64,000 nt of DNA. Source: Haloarcula rubra (lineage in GTDB: Archaea > Halobacteriota > Halobacteria > Halobacteriales > Haloarculaceae). Position numbers and translations under genes: made by a program. Numbering within the stretch: the first letter of the stretch is position 1; the number at the start of each line of letters is the position of its first letter. Positions 1 through 8,345 of the stretch are shown piece after piece. The notes under the pieces were generated by a model. That model made no database searches. It worked only from the letters and a program-made list of their open reading frames with translations, and had not been told where the DNA came from. The stretch spans positions 682,001 through 746,000 of the forward strand of contig NZ_RKLR01000001.1 in the NCBI RefSeq assembly GCF_019599465.1. Direction: 5' to 3'.

Positions 1-951
1 GCGTGCGAGCACGACCGGAAGGGCCGCGGCCGCGACCCCGGCGAACAGCAGGTACGTCAGGTGGTGCGTGACGACCATCGTCCCGACGAGGAGGAGGACG
101 AACACCGAGAGGCGGCGGTAGGTCCGTTCGTCGCCGGCGTCGAGTACCCGGCTGTTGACGTAGATGGCGACGAGCAGGAGGACCGACGCCAGCGCCTGCG
201 GGTAGAAGTACAGCGCGTGGTAGCTGAAGAACTCCAGCACGACGACCGAGAGGGCGGCCGTCAGCCCCAGTCGCGTCGACCCGAACACCGACGCGCCGAG
301 GAGGTACGCGAGCGGGACGACCAGCGTGAACAGCAGGACGCCGGTCAGGGCCAGCGCGTCGTACGCGCCGAGGCGGGTGAGGTGCGTGACCGCACCGACG
401 AGGAAGTGAAAGACCGGGTAGAGGTCGTACCCGTGGGGGATGGCCGTCGTGTAGCGGGCCGAGAGTAGCGTGTCGACGGCGGCGACGTGGGCGAAGGTGT
501 CGGTGCCGCCGAAGTAGAACCCGGTCGTGAGGTACTTGCCGAGACGGCCCGCGAGAAAGAGCGCCGAGAGCTGTGTCACGACGGCTGGGACGGACGGTTC
601 GGCCCGTATCTGCAGGGCGACCAGCAGGAGCCCGAGCGGCAGGACGACGGCGAACGGGAGCAGGCGCGACCCGAGGAGCGCCGTGGCGACGACGGCCCCG
701 CCGGCGAGGGCGAGGACGACTTTCGTCACCACGCTGGCCGGGACGTGGCTACTGGCGTCGGGGAACCCGCCACGGGAGGCGAAAAAGAGCGCCAGCGCGA
801 CGACGGCGCCGACGAGCGTGAATCCGGCCCGGAGGAGCGTCGGCCGCCCCAGCAGGTCGAGCGCGTACAGCGACGACAGTCCCGCGGCCGCCAGTAGACA
901 GACGGCGATGGGGACGTACTCGGCGCGGCGGAGGGTCGGAGCGGAGACCAT
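1..951 (-). CDS. Polytopic membrane protein, C-terminus outside window
   Basis: The reading frame is open from an ATG at 951 to the left edge of the window, so at least 317 residues are present and the C-terminus is missing. The translation is a series of hydrophobic helices (Leu/Ala/Val runs) broken by short loops. One loop, around residues 145-175, is rich in aromatic residues and contains GTDTFAHV and YDLYPVFHF. This resembles large haloarchaeal membrane proteins near glycosyltransferases, including GT-C or DUF2206-like proteins, but I cannot assign a family. The epimerase and GT2 genes nearby make a role in envelope glycan assembly plausible. It is divergent from the halocyanin gene with 89 bp between start codons. 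Confidence 0.65.
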   Translation of the reverse strand, partial: MVSAPTLRRAEYVPIAVCLLAAAGLSSLYALDLLGRPTLLRAGFTLVGAVVALALFFASRGGFPDASSHVPASVVTKVVLALAGGAVVATALLGSRLLPFAVVLPLGLLLVALQIRAEPSVPAVVTQLSALFLAGRLGKYLTTGFYFGGTDTFAHVAAVDTLLSARYTTAIPHGYDLYPVFHFLVGAVTHLTRLGAYDALALTGVLLFTLVVPLAYLLGASVFGSTRLGLTAALSVVVLEFFSYHALYFYPQALASVLLLVAIYVNSRVLDAGDERTYRRLSVFVLLLVGTMVVTHHLTYLLFAGVAAAALPVVLAR

Positions 952-1010
952 CGGGGTTCGTTGTGGCCCCTTTCGCTGGTGACGGCAAAAGTGTTGCAGT
1001 CGCGGACTAA

Positions 1011-1018
1011 GCTTAACC
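1011..1018 (+). promoter_or_regulatory. TATA element of the halocyanin gene
   Basis: GCTTAACC lies about 27 bp before the ATG at 1041. This is the normal archaeal TATA-to-start distance, so the halocyanin transcript is probably leaderless. Inferred from position and sequence only. Confidence 0.45.
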
Positions 1019-1040
1019 TACTGGCGAGCGTCTGGTCCGT

Positions 1041-1457
1041 ATGTACAGACGGACGGTACTGCGGTTGGGTGGGGCGGGAGTGGTCGGCGCGCTGGCCGGG
1101 TGTGGCGGGTCGAGCGACGCCGGCGACGACGGACCGAGCGAGACGCGCGTCGCGATGACCGACGACCTCGTGTTCGACCCGAAGGAGGTGACGGTCGCCG
1201 TCGGCGACACCGTAGTCTGGGAGACGACGGGGTCGGTGGCCCACAGCGCCACCGCGTACGAGGCCGACCTGCCCGACGGTGCCGCCTACTTCGCCTCCGG
1301 CGACTTCGACAGCGAGTCGGCCGCCCGGCAGGCCTACCCCGACGGCAGCGTGGGGTCGGGCGAGACGTACCGCCACACGTTCGAGACGGCCGGCGAGTAC
1401 CCCTACTTCTGCATCCCCCACGAGTCGGGGATGCGCGGCACCGTCGTCGTGGAGTGA
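1041..1457 (+). CDS. Halocyanin-like blue copper lipoprotein
   Basis: A 138-residue plastocyanin-fold protein that probably carries electrons at the outer face of the membrane. The N-terminus has a twin arginine (YRRTVLR), a short hydrophobic stretch and a lipobox ending LAGC, so the mature protein should be a Tat-exported lipoprotein anchored at Cys20. The type-1 copper ligands are visible: a His in VAHS, then Cys, His and Met in YFCIPHESGM near the C-terminus. Length and ligand spacing fit the single-domain halocyanin family. The gene stands alone between a divergent membrane protein and a convergent epimerase, so its redox partner cannot be read from context. The ATG at 1041 is supported by the signal peptide and a TATA element 27 bp upstream. 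Confidence 0.92.
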   Translation: MYRRTVLRLGGAGVVGALAGCGGSSDAGDDGPSETRVAMTDDLVFDPKEVTVAVGDTVVWETTGSVAHSATAYEADLPDGAAYFASGDFDSESAARQAYPDGSVGSGETYRHTFETAGEYPYFCIPHESGMRGTVVVE

Positions 1458-1482
1458 GTGGGCGAGAGGGCCCCGTGGCCTC

Positions 1483-2397
1483 TCAGCCCAGATAGTCGGC
1501 GAGGCCGTCCTCCAGCGCCACAGTGGGTTCGTACCCCAGTCGCTCGCGGGCCTTCCCGACGTCGGCGACGCTCTCGCGGATGTCGCCCCGTCGTGGCTCG
1601 ACGCTCGTTATCTCGGCGTCGGGCGCGACCCGGTCCCGAATCGTCTCGGCGACGGTCCAGATGGTCGTGCCCGTCCCGGTGCCGACGTTGAACGCCTCGC
1701 CCGTCGCGTCGGTGGTGGCCGCCAGCAGGTTCGCCTGCACCACGTCCGCGACGTTGACGAAGTCCCGTGTCTGCTGGCCGTCGCCCTGCACGGTGAGGGG
1801 GCCGCCGCTGCGGGCCTGTTCGGTGAACGCGGTGATGGCGCCGGCGTAGTCCCCGCCGGACTGGCGCGGTCCGTAGACGTTGAAGTAGCGGAGCGCGACC
1901 GTCGGCAGGTCGTAGAGGTCGGCGTACAGCCGACAGTAGTGGTCGCCAGAGAGCTTCTCTAGCCCGTACGGTGACGAGGGCTGTTTCGGTGCCGTCTCGG
2001 TGACCGGCATCGACTCGGGTGCGCCGTAGATTGCCGCGCTGGAGGCGAAGACGACCCGGGCGTCCTGCCGGCGGGCGGCCTCCAGCACCGACAGGGTCCC
2101 GTCGACGTTGACCGCGTGGCTCGTCGTCGGGTCCGCGACGGACTGGGCGACGCTGACGACGGCCGCCTCGTGGAAGACGAGGTCGACGCCGTCCATCGCC
2201 CGCCCGAGCGCCGCGTCGTCGCGTACGTCGCCCTCGACGAGCGTCACGTCGTCGGGCACTCTGGAGCGGTCGCCAGTGAGGAAACTATCGAGGACTCGAA
2301 CGTCGTTCGCCGGTCGGAGGGCGTCGACGAGGTGGCTCCCGACGAACCCCGCCCCACCCGTCACGAGCACCGTCCGCCCGTCGACAGTCGCAGTCAT
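1483..2397 (-). CDS. NAD-dependent nucleotide-sugar epimerase/dehydratase
   Basis: A 304-residue extended SDR of the UDP-glucose 4-epimerase type. The N-terminal Rossmann motif TGGAGFVGSHL binds NAD. The catalytic region has Ser-Ser in FASSAAIYG followed by Tyr-x3-Lys in PYGLEKL, and the sugar-nucleotide segment RYFNVYGPRQ is clear. Such enzymes act in the cytoplasm on UDP- or dTDP-sugars for glycan synthesis. The GT2 gene about 2 kb away suggests a supply role for glycosylation of surface proteins or lipids, as with AglM/GalE-like genes in other haloarchaea. The exact substrate (4-epimerase or dehydratase) is not decided by the motifs. The gene ends convergently with halocyanin. Confidence 0.85.
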   Translation of the reverse strand: MTATVDGRTVLVTGGAGFVGSHLVDALRPANDVRVLDSFLTGDRSRVPDDVTLVEGDVRDDAALGRAMDGVDLVFHEAAVVSVAQSVADPTTSHAVNVDGTLSVLEAARRQDARVVFASSAAIYGAPESMPVTETAPKQPSSPYGLEKLSGDHYCRLYADLYDLPTVALRYFNVYGPRQSGGDYAGAITAFTEQARSGGPLTVQGDGQQTRDFVNVADVVQANLLAATTDATGEAFNVGTGTGTTIWTVAETIRDRVAPDAEITSVEPRRGDIRESVADVGKARERLGYEPTVALEDGLADYLG

Positions 2398-2442
2398 AGC
2401 CTACCGTGCGCGAGGCGAGACCAAATAGCCGCGGGTGCGGCG

Positions 2443-2973
2443 TCAGTCGGGACGCGGCGGCCGCCACGTGGGCGCTCGCCAGACGTGTGCGAGGACGACG
2501 AGACCACCGACGGCCGCGAGCGCCAGATGGCCGAGTGCGTTCGGCGACCCCTCGACGGCGCGCAGTAGTTCGCCGAGGCCGATAGCGGTGTCGTACGGGT
2601 ACGCCGGCAGGAACGGCCACAGGAGGAACGTGAACTCCTCGACGCGCCAGTAGTACAGCGCCACGTACGTGTCACCGAGGAGGTGGCTGGCGTACCCCAC
2701 CCAGAACGCCACGCCCACCTCGGGGTGGGCGCGGTGCCACGCCACCGCGAGGACCAGCGCCGAGAGCGGGACGGCGAGGACGAGCGAGTGGGCCAGCGAC
2801 CGGCCCGAGGGGATGGCCCCGACCCACCACGCCAGCGGTTTGTCGACGAGGTCCGGGAGTTGCGTCGCCACCAGCACCGCGGCCAGTTCCGCCCTCGAGA
2901 CGCGGTGGCGGAGCACCAGCGCCAGCCCGACGACGAGAGCGTAACCGAAGGCGGCGTGGGTCCAAGGGTACAT
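2443..2973 (-). CDS. YdjM/DUF457-like membrane-bound metal-dependent hydrolase
   Basis: A 176-residue membrane protein with about four to five predicted helices. It starts MYPWTHAAFGYAL, where the His lies in the first helix, followed by QLPDLVDKP and SGRSLAHSL. These scattered His and Asp residues within helices are typical of the YdjM/DUF457 family, described as LexA-regulated inner-membrane putative metal-dependent hydrolases. The true reaction of the family is poorly known. The protein is integral to the membrane. The gene runs in the same direction as the epimerase, 45 bp upstream of it, so the two could be cotranscribed. The ATG at 2973 is the first in frame and fits family length. Confidence 0.7.
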   Translation of the reverse strand: MYPWTHAAFGYALVVGLALVLRHRVSRAELAAVLVATQLPDLVDKPLAWWVGAIPSGRSLAHSLVLAVPLSALVLAVAWHRAHPEVGVAFWVGYASHLLGDTYVALYYWRVEEFTFLLWPFLPAYPYDTAIGLGELLRAVEGSPNALGHLALAAVGGLVVLAHVWRAPTWRPPRPD

Positions 2974-3074
2974 TCGCGTACCGACGAGACGGGGGCCGAC
3001 GGCTTGAACCCCCCGCTAGGCGACGCTTACCGAACCCTGTGGGGTTATACACCTCGCGGGCGTAGCCACCGGTG

Positions 3075-3347
3075 ATGCCGACCCCCAGACAGCGCCGGTT
3101 CCTGTACGCGCAGGTCGGACTGACGCTGACCGCCACGGCGTTGCTGGCGACTGTCGGGGCGCTCACGCTCGAACACGTCTTCGTCGTCTCCTTCCTCGGG
3201 TTCGCCGTGCTGACCGCGCTGACCGCGCCGCTCCACGCTCGCCCGCGCTGGCGGTCGCGGCTTCGCTGGCCCCTGCTGGTCGGTGCAGTCGTCTTCCTCG
3301 TCCTCGTCGCCCTCCGAACGCTGGAGAAGTTCGTCGGGTCGATCTAG
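3075..3347 (+). CDS. Small two-to-three-helix membrane protein
   Basis: A 90-residue protein of unknown function. It begins with a short basic stretch (PTPRQRRF), then two hydrophobic helices at about residues 10-30 and 35-55, a basic loop (HARPRWRSRLRW) and a third helix near 65-85. Basic residues flanking the helices suggest cytoplasmic loops. A GTG directly precedes the ATG at 3075, but the ATG is the more likely start. The 3' end overlaps the stop of the converging gene by 4 bp. I do not recognise a family; similar short DUFs occur in many haloarchaea. Confidence 0.6.
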   Translation: MPTPRQRRFLYAQVGLTLTATALLATVGALTLEHVFVVSFLGFAVLTALTAPLHARPRWRSRLRWPLLVGAVVFLVLVALRTLEKFVGSI

Positions 3348-4021
3348 TCCCAGCGACAGGTGACGACGAGGCGGTCGTCCTCGACGGTCGGTTCGACCCG
3401 AACCGGACGCCCGACGGCCCGGGCGAGCCCGACGCCGACGACGGAGACAACGGGGTGGTCGAACAGTGCGTCGGTGCCGACGGCCGGCCCGGTGACGGTC
3501 ACCTCGGCACCGTCCGCGGTCGTGTGTCCGGTCGCGCTGTCCGCGAGTTCGAGGTCCGCGACGAGACAGTCGACGAGCGCCGGGAGTCTGTCGGCCGGGT
3601 CGTCGGTCCCCGGGGCGTCGAGCGTCGCTAGCAGGCGCACGCCGACAGGGTCTACGTGTGTGTCGCGCCCGTCGGCGGTCAGTGTGACCGACTCGCCGTC
3701 GGGGACGTATTCGGGCGGGCCGTCGCCGGCGAGTCGGCGTGCGTTCGCGCCCATCGCCACGGCGAGGTCGCTGGCGACCCGTGCCGGCACCGTCCGCTCC
3801 GTCGTGACGAACTGGAGCAACAGTGCCGCGAAGAGGGCGGTGCCGCCCCACGCGAACAGGAGGGTCTGGAAGGGGGCCACCGCGACGCCGGCGGCGACGA
3901 GGCCGACGCCGACGAGGGCGAACACCGGGACCGGGTTCCGGTCACCGAACCGGTCTCGAAGTCGTCCCCCCGCGGACGCGTGGGTGCTATCCACGGGTAC
4001 CCACCGTCCCACAGTTCGCAT
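3344..4021 (-). CDS. Membrane-anchored hypothetical protein
   Basis: A 225-residue protein. Residues about 30-75 form two hydrophobic helices (VFALVGVGLVAAGVAVA, then a second near FAALLLQFV). The remaining 150 residues are soluble and acidic, with alternating beta-like segments such as ESVTLTADGR and DDRLVVTCRW. The layout suggests a helical hairpin anchor with a cytoplasmic or surface domain. No catalytic motif is visible and I do not assign a function. It lies downstream of the GT2 gene on the same strand with a 51 bp gap, so the two could share a transcript. The start at 4021 is the first ATG; an internal start cannot be excluded. Confidence 0.6.
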   Translation of the reverse strand: MRTVGRWVPVDSTHASAGGRLRDRFGDRNPVPVFALVGVGLVAAGVAVAPFQTLLFAWGGTALFAALLLQFVTTERTVPARVASDLAVAMGANARRLAGDGPPEYVPDGESVTLTADGRDTHVDPVGVRLLATLDAPGTDDPADRLPALVDCLVADLELADSATGHTTADGAEVTVTGPAVGTDALFDHPVVSVVGVGLARAVGRPVRVEPTVEDDRLVVTCRWD

Positions 4022-4072
4022 CGACAGCGTACATACCGCTGTCCAGTCCTGCCGCCGGTTTAGCTGTTCCCC

Positions 4073-5854
4073 TCACTGGCCCAGCCGTTTCATCGTCGGG
4101 TGGCCGTTCAGGACGTGCATCATCAGCGCCGTGATACAGAGCAAGGTCCCGCCGATGGCGAACATGATGGCGATGCCGAGTTGGATGGGGTGGAACGTAC
4201 CCGCGTCGACGTACTGGGCGAGCAAGAGGAGCGTGACGCACACGCCCAGCAGCGTCGTGATGGCACCGGGCAGACCGACGATGAGGAGCGGTCGGCCGTA
4301 CTCGACGGTCCAGACGATGTTGCGGACGAGGTCTAGTCCGTGCGAGAGCGAGCCCTGCGTGCTGGCGTTGGCCACGTCGTAGGAGATGGTCGTCCCCACC
4401 TCGGCGACGCTGAGGCGGTTCCGGTGGGCGTGGTACAGGATGTCCGTGCTCGCACCCATGTTGTTGCCGATGGTCTGGTCGCTCGCCAGCGAGCGCACCG
4501 CCCGGCGGCCGTAGGCCCGGTAGCCACTCTGCGTGTCGCGGACCCACCCGCTCGGGCGGAGGTTGCCGAGGCTGACGTTCGTGAGGTCGTTGATGACCGC
4601 CAGTCCGAGCGACCGGACGAACGGTATCTTCGACCGTCGCTCGCCGACGTAGCGACTGCCGATGACGATGTCGGCGTCGTCTCGGGTCTGGGTCTCGACG
4701 AGCGTCGGGATGTCACCGGGGTCGTGTTGTCCGTCGGCGTCGACGACGACGAGGTGGGCGGCGTCGCGGTCGGCCGCCTCCCGGAACAGCGTCTTCAGCG
4801 CCCCGCCGTAGCCCTGATTGCGGTCGTGGACGACGACGGTCGCGCCGGCCTCGCGGGCACGGCCGGCCGTGTCGTCGCGGCTCCCGTCGTCGACGACGAC
4901 GACTTCGTCGGCGTACGGCGCGGCACGGTCGACCACGTCGGCGATGCTGTCGGCGGCGTTGTACGCCGGAATCCCGACGACGACGGTGGGTGTGTCTCGC
5001 GCGCCGCTCCACTGCTCGGGGATGGCGACGACCTCGTAGTCGGCGTGCTGGAAGGCAGCGCTCGTGCGGTCGTAGTCGATGCGCGGGCAGTCGCGGGTCT
5101 GGAGGACGATGCCCGGCAAACCGCGCTCTCTGGCGGTCCGCGAGAGGAGTCGGTTGAGTTCCGCCTGTGACGCCCGTCTCGACGGCGGCGAGAGGACGGT
5201 CGCGCCAAGCGACGCGAGCGTATCCAGTGGCTCGTCGTTCTCGTCCAGGCCGGAGGAGGTCACGAGAACGGGGTGCCCCCGACGACTCGCCCGGAGGACG
5301 GTCCGGATGGCGGCGTCCCCGTTGGTGGGGGTGAGGACGAGGCCGATAGCGACGTCCCGTGCCGCGTCCGTCGCGTCGGCCGTCGTGTCGTCGGGAATCG
5401 ACACGAGCGGGATGGGGCCCTCGGTGCGACCGGGTACCGACGCCGTCGTCACGTCCAGCACCGTCGTGTCGCCGTCGGCGGAGACCCACCTGACAGTCGG
5501 TGTCGCCGGCAACTCGTCGTCGCCAGAGAGCGGCACCACCCCGTCGACGGTCGGGTCGGACACGGCGGACTCGCCGGGGCCCTCGACGAGGTAGCCGACG
5601 GTGGCCGACTCGCCGGGTTCGACGACACCCTCGATGGCGAGACGGCCGCCACTGAACGTCCCGTCACCCGCCCTCCGGTCGCGTCCGGTGAGCGTCTCCG
5701 TCGCCGGGAGCGAGTCCGAGATACTGACGGCGACGGACTCGGAGCCCTGCGTCTCGACGGCGAGCGAGACGAACCGTCGCCCGCCGTCGACGTCGACCAC
5801 CGTCTTGGTCACTGAAACGTCGTCTATCTGTGTATGCGCCGAGTCGTGTTTCAC
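4073..5854 (-). CDS. GT2 family glycosyltransferase with N-terminal extension and C-terminal membrane helices
   Basis: A 593-residue protein that starts with GTG. Residues about 290-520 are a DPM1/AglJ-like GT2 domain: VVGIPAYNAADS at the nucleotide-binding start, VVVVDDGSRDDT, and the metal-binding DxD in VVDADGQHDPGD. Two C-terminal hydrophobic helices (about 525-585) anchor it in the membrane. The family transfers a sugar from a nucleotide donor to dolichol phosphate. The first 285 residues are unusual: a beta-rich domain (1-130), then a Rossmann-like alpha/beta stretch with VAIGLVLTPTNGD. Typical DPM-like enzymes begin at the GT2 domain. A TATA-like GATATATG near 5897-5904 fits a short leader. 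A role in protein or lipid glycosylation is likely; the donor sugar is unknown. Confidence 0.85.
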   Translation of the reverse strand: MKHDSAHTQIDDVSVTKTVVDVDGGRRFVSLAVETQGSESVAVSISDSLPATETLTGRDRRAGDGTFSGGRLAIEGVVEPGESATVGYLVEGPGESAVSDPTVDGVVPLSGDDELPATPTVRWVSADGDTTVLDVTTASVPGRTEGPIPLVSIPDDTTADATDAARDVAIGLVLTPTNGDAAIRTVLRASRRGHPVLVTSSGLDENDEPLDTLASLGATVLSPPSRRASQAELNRLLSRTARERGLPGIVLQTRDCPRIDYDRTSAAFQHADYEVVAIPEQWSGARDTPTVVVGIPAYNAADSIADVVDRAAPYADEVVVVDDGSRDDTAGRAREAGATVVVHDRNQGYGGALKTLFREAADRDAAHLVVVDADGQHDPGDIPTLVETQTRDDADIVIGSRYVGERRSKIPFVRSLGLAVINDLTNVSLGNLRPSGWVRDTQSGYRAYGRRAVRSLASDQTIGNNMGASTDILYHAHRNRLSVAEVGTTISYDVANASTQGSLSHGLDLVRNIVWTVEYGRPLLIVGLPGAITTLLGVCVTLLLLAQYVDAGTFHPIQLGIAIMFAIGGTLLCITALMMHVLNGHPTMKRLGQ

Positions 5855-5933
5855 CGTGAATCCTCCGGTCCACCACTCCCCAGTAGTGTACTACCCTGAT
5901 ATATGCTGATTACCTACATATAGATGCCGACGT

Positions 5934-6875
5934 TTACGCCTCGTCGGAGACGTGCACCCAGACGTGCACCTGTCTGACCGGTGACTGGGCGCCGGAGCGG
6001 TACAGGCGGTAGGTCAGTCGGAGGTCGTCTCCGGCCGTCGTCGGCCGAACCGTGTGTCTGGTGACCGTCGACTCGCCGGCGGCGACCGACACCGGGAACC
6101 GAACCAGTTCCTCGGCGTCGGTGACCGTGACGGTGTCGTTCTCGACCGTGACGCGTTCGAGGCGCCCGACGACGGTGCCCTCGAACCCGTCGGGCCCGCG
6201 GGCGCCGACGCCGATGCCGACGGTCGTCGGGTCGCCGACGGTGAGTTCGGTCGGGTGGTCCCCAGCCCTGAGTTCGCCGGAGTCGTTCTCGCCGAGGAGG
6301 TAGAACTCGGTCACGCCCGCGGTGTCTGTGGCCTCCTGTGCGACGACGCCGACGGCGCCGACGCCGGCGACGAGGACGAGCACTGTCAGGGCGATGCCGA
6401 GGGCCCCCTCGTCGGTGACGGCGGCGACGGTCCAGTCACGGACGCTGCCGAGGTCGGTGCCCGCCCGCACGTCGGCCGGCACTCGCCTGCGACGGGCCCA
6501 CGCCACGGCCGTCGCGCCGAGCGTCACGAGACACAGACCGGCGACGACGGCCGGCCGCTGGAACCCCCAGACGGTGAACTCGAGGACACCGCCGACCACG
6601 GCGACGGCGACGACGCTCCCGCCGACGCTCAGACCGAGGCGGGCCAGCCACGAGGTCCGTGCCGTCGCCCCCGGTGCCGTTTCGCCGGCCCGCGGGAACA
6701 CTGCCGAGACGAGCGCGTACCCCGGCACGAGTAAGACGAATGGAATCCCGACGACGATGGCGAGTGGCGTCCACTCGCCGGCCGGCGAGAAGGCGACGAC
6801 GCCGACGAGCACCACGCTCGCGACGACCAGTAGCAGGTCGGCCTGACGGCTGTCACCCGACCCCGAACGAGTCAT
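5934..6875 (-). CDS. DUF1616 family membrane protein
   Basis: A 313-residue protein with an N-terminal block of four helices (about 10-125), including the segment PLAIVVGIPFVLLVPGYAL that is characteristic of DUF1616. A fifth helix lies near residues 155-180, followed by a beta-sandwich-like C-terminal domain of about 130 residues rich in Thr and Val. DUF1616 proteins occur widely in archaea next to glycosylation genes, but their function is unknown. The C-terminal domain is probably extracytoplasmic. The gene is upstream of the GT2 gene on the same strand with a 79 bp gap containing a TATA-like element, so the GT2 gene may also have its own promoter. Confidence 0.75.
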   Translation of the reverse strand: MTRSGSGDSRQADLLLVVASVVLVGVVAFSPAGEWTPLAIVVGIPFVLLVPGYALVSAVFPRAGETAPGATARTSWLARLGLSVGGSVVAVAVVGGVLEFTVWGFQRPAVVAGLCLVTLGATAVAWARRRRVPADVRAGTDLGSVRDWTVAAVTDEGALGIALTVLVLVAGVGAVGVVAQEATDTAGVTEFYLLGENDSGELRAGDHPTELTVGDPTTVGIGVGARGPDGFEGTVVGRLERVTVENDTVTVTDAEELVRFPVSVAAGESTVTRHTVRPTTAGDDLRLTYRLYRSGAQSPVRQVHVWVHVSDEA

Positions 6876-7221
6876 ACCGGTGTATCTGCGCGGTGGGACT
6901 AAAAGAGCGCGGGCTTCGGTACGGTGGTCCTACCGGTCGCTTCCGAGGGTCTGCGTCCGGCCCCACGGCTCACCATCCGTCACGCGCTCGTTCACAACAG
7001 AACCCCAACTCGCGGGTCGCTTTGCTCCCCGCTCACTTTCGAGGGCCGCTCACTTCGTTCGCGCGTTCGTTCACAACAGAACCCCCAACTCGCGGGTCGC
7101 TTTGTTCCCCGCTCACTTCGTTCGCGCGTTCGTTCACAACAGAACCCCAACTCGCGGGTCGCTTTGCTCCCCGCTCACTTTCGAGGGCCGCTCACTTCGT
7201 TCGCGCCCCTCGCTATCCTCG
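6876..7221. other. 346-bp gap holding a short tandem repeat, no gene seen
   Basis: The gap lies between the start of the DUF1616 gene and the stop of the TFB gene. Its only clear structure is the repeat block at 6989-7206. The reading frames across it are shadows with basic, low-complexity translations. Confidence 0.6.
6989..7206. repeat. Three-copy imperfect direct repeat
   Basis: Copies begin at 6989, 7068 and 7131 with CGTTCACAACAGAACCC and run on through CTCGCGGGTCGCTTTG. The first and third copies also carry a roughly 17-bp segment (TCGAGGGCCGCTCAC) that is missing from the second, which explains the unequal spacing of 79 and 63 bp. Within copies the match is nearly perfect. The block sits just beyond the TFB stop codon, in its 3' untranslated region. 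There are no unique spacers, so this is not a CRISPR array; recent slippage or unequal crossover is the simplest cause. Confidence 0.85.
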
Positions 7222-8235
7222 CTACGCGCTCGCGTTCGACCCGCTCGCGGCACTCGCGTCGACGGGGTCGCGGTCGGCCTCGGCTTCGAGGAGTTCCCGG
7301 TAGCGGTCGCGGATAGTGACGGTGCTGACGTCGGTAGCGTCGCTGACCGTCTCCTGGGTGAGTTCCTCGTTGACCAGCAGGCCGGCCGCGTAGATGGCCG
7401 CCGCGGCCAGTCCGACCGGGCTCTTGCCGCTGTGGACGTTCTCGGCCTTCCCCGTCTCCAGCAGGTCGTGGGCTCGCATCGCCAGTTCGTCGCTGGCGTC
7501 CAGTTCGGAGACGAACTTCGAGAGGTAGTCCGCCGGGTCCGGCGGGCCGATCTCCAGCGAGAGTTCGCGGTTGATGTAGCGGTAGGCGCGGGTGAACTCC
7601 TGTTCGTCGACGCGGCTGACGACCACCATGTCGTCGATGGTCTGCGGGAGGTTCGCCTGCCGGACGGCGGCGTACAGCGACGCCGTGGCGATGCCCTCGA
7701 TGGAACGCCCCGGGAGGAGGCCCTCGTCCAGCGCACGGCGGTAGACGACGCCGGCCGTCTCGCGGGCGCTCTTGGGGACGCCCAGTGCGCTCCCCATCCG
7801 GTCGATTTCGCCCAGCGCCTGCTTGAGGTTGCGCTCGCTGTGGTCGCGGGTGCGGAACCGCTCGTTCCACGTCCGCAGGCGCTGCATCTTCTCGCGCTGG
7901 CGCGAGGACAGGGAGTTGCCGTTGGCGTCCTTGTTCTGCCACCCGATGTTCGTCGAGAGGCCCTCGTCGTGCATCAGTTTCGTCGTCGGCGCGCCGACGC
8001 GGGACTTCTTGTCGCGCTCGGCGGAGTCGAACGCGCGCCACTCGGGGCCGCGGTCGATGGCGTTCTCGTCGACGACCAGCCCACAGTCTGCACAGACCGT
8101 CTCGCCGCGAGACGCGTCGTGGGTGAGGTGGCCGCCACAGTCCGGACAGACCTGCCCCTCACTCGCCTCCGCCGCTGTCTCCTCGTCGACGGTGCTACCC
8201 CGTTCTTTGGCGTCGTGTGTGCTGAGTGTGGTCAT
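7222..8235 (-). CDS. tfb: Transcription initiation factor IIB (TFB)
   Basis: A 337-residue general transcription factor that bridges TBP-bound promoters and RNA polymerase. The N-terminal zinc ribbon uses Cys30, Cys33, Cys48 and Cys51 (CPDCGG and CADCGL). The B-reader/linker follows (GPEWRAF through KSRVGAP), then two cyclin-like repeats, ending with the recognition helix region VSDATDVSTVTIRDRY. Length and layout match other haloarchaeal TFBs. These organisms often carry several TFBs with specialised promoter sets, so this one may not be the housekeeping copy. It follows the HTH-10 gene on the same strand after 110 bp, and its promoter region contains the same palindrome as that gene's promoter, which suggests regulation by the neighbour. 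Confidence 0.96.
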   Translation of the reverse strand: MTTLSTHDAKERGSTVDEETAAEASEGQVCPDCGGHLTHDASRGETVCADCGLVVDENAIDRGPEWRAFDSAERDKKSRVGAPTTKLMHDEGLSTNIGWQNKDANGNSLSSRQREKMQRLRTWNERFRTRDHSERNLKQALGEIDRMGSALGVPKSARETAGVVYRRALDEGLLPGRSIEGIATASLYAAVRQANLPQTIDDMVVVSRVDEQEFTRAYRYINRELSLEIGPPDPADYLSKFVSELDASDELAMRAHDLLETGKAENVHSGKSPVGLAAAAIYAAGLLVNEELTQETVSDATDVSTVTIRDRYRELLEAEADRDPVDASAASGSNASA

Positions 8236-8290
8236 GATAGATGACGAGCGAGCGGTATCGCCACCACCCGCGTGCGTACATCAGTGAAGT

Positions 8291-8311
8291 AGTGCTACCA
8301 GTATCAGCACT
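8291..8311. repeat. Inverted repeat in the TFB promoter region
   Basis: AGTGCT and AGCACT form a 6-bp inverted repeat with a 9-bp spacer, next to the TTCGGC palindrome. The spacer contains a weak TATA-like GATACTGG (minus strand, 8298-8305). It could be a second operator half or a chance repeat. Confidence 0.4.
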
Positions 8312-8312
8312 A

Positions 8313-8330
8313 GTTCGGCGTATGCCGAAC
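8313..8330. promoter_or_regulatory. Candidate operator upstream of tfb
   Basis: GTTCGGCGTATGCCGAAC is a near-perfect palindrome with half-sites GTTCGGC and GCCGAAC around a 4-bp centre. It lies 78 bp before the TFB start codon and 16 bp past the stop of the upstream regulator gene. The same 16-bp core with one base changed occurs in the promoter of that regulator (9174-9189). Two copies in adjacent promoters argue for a real protein-binding site. Confidence 0.65.
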
Positions 8331-8345
8331 GAGAGTGGGGAGCGT

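Noticed and set aside
6989-7206. CRISPR-like repeats
   Set aside because: The copies are contiguous with a shared indel and have no unique spacers, and no cas genes are near.
6880-8244. 454-codon plus-strand frame antisense to tfb
   Set aside because: The opposite strand encodes TFB with its zinc ribbon; the frame also runs through the tandem repeats.
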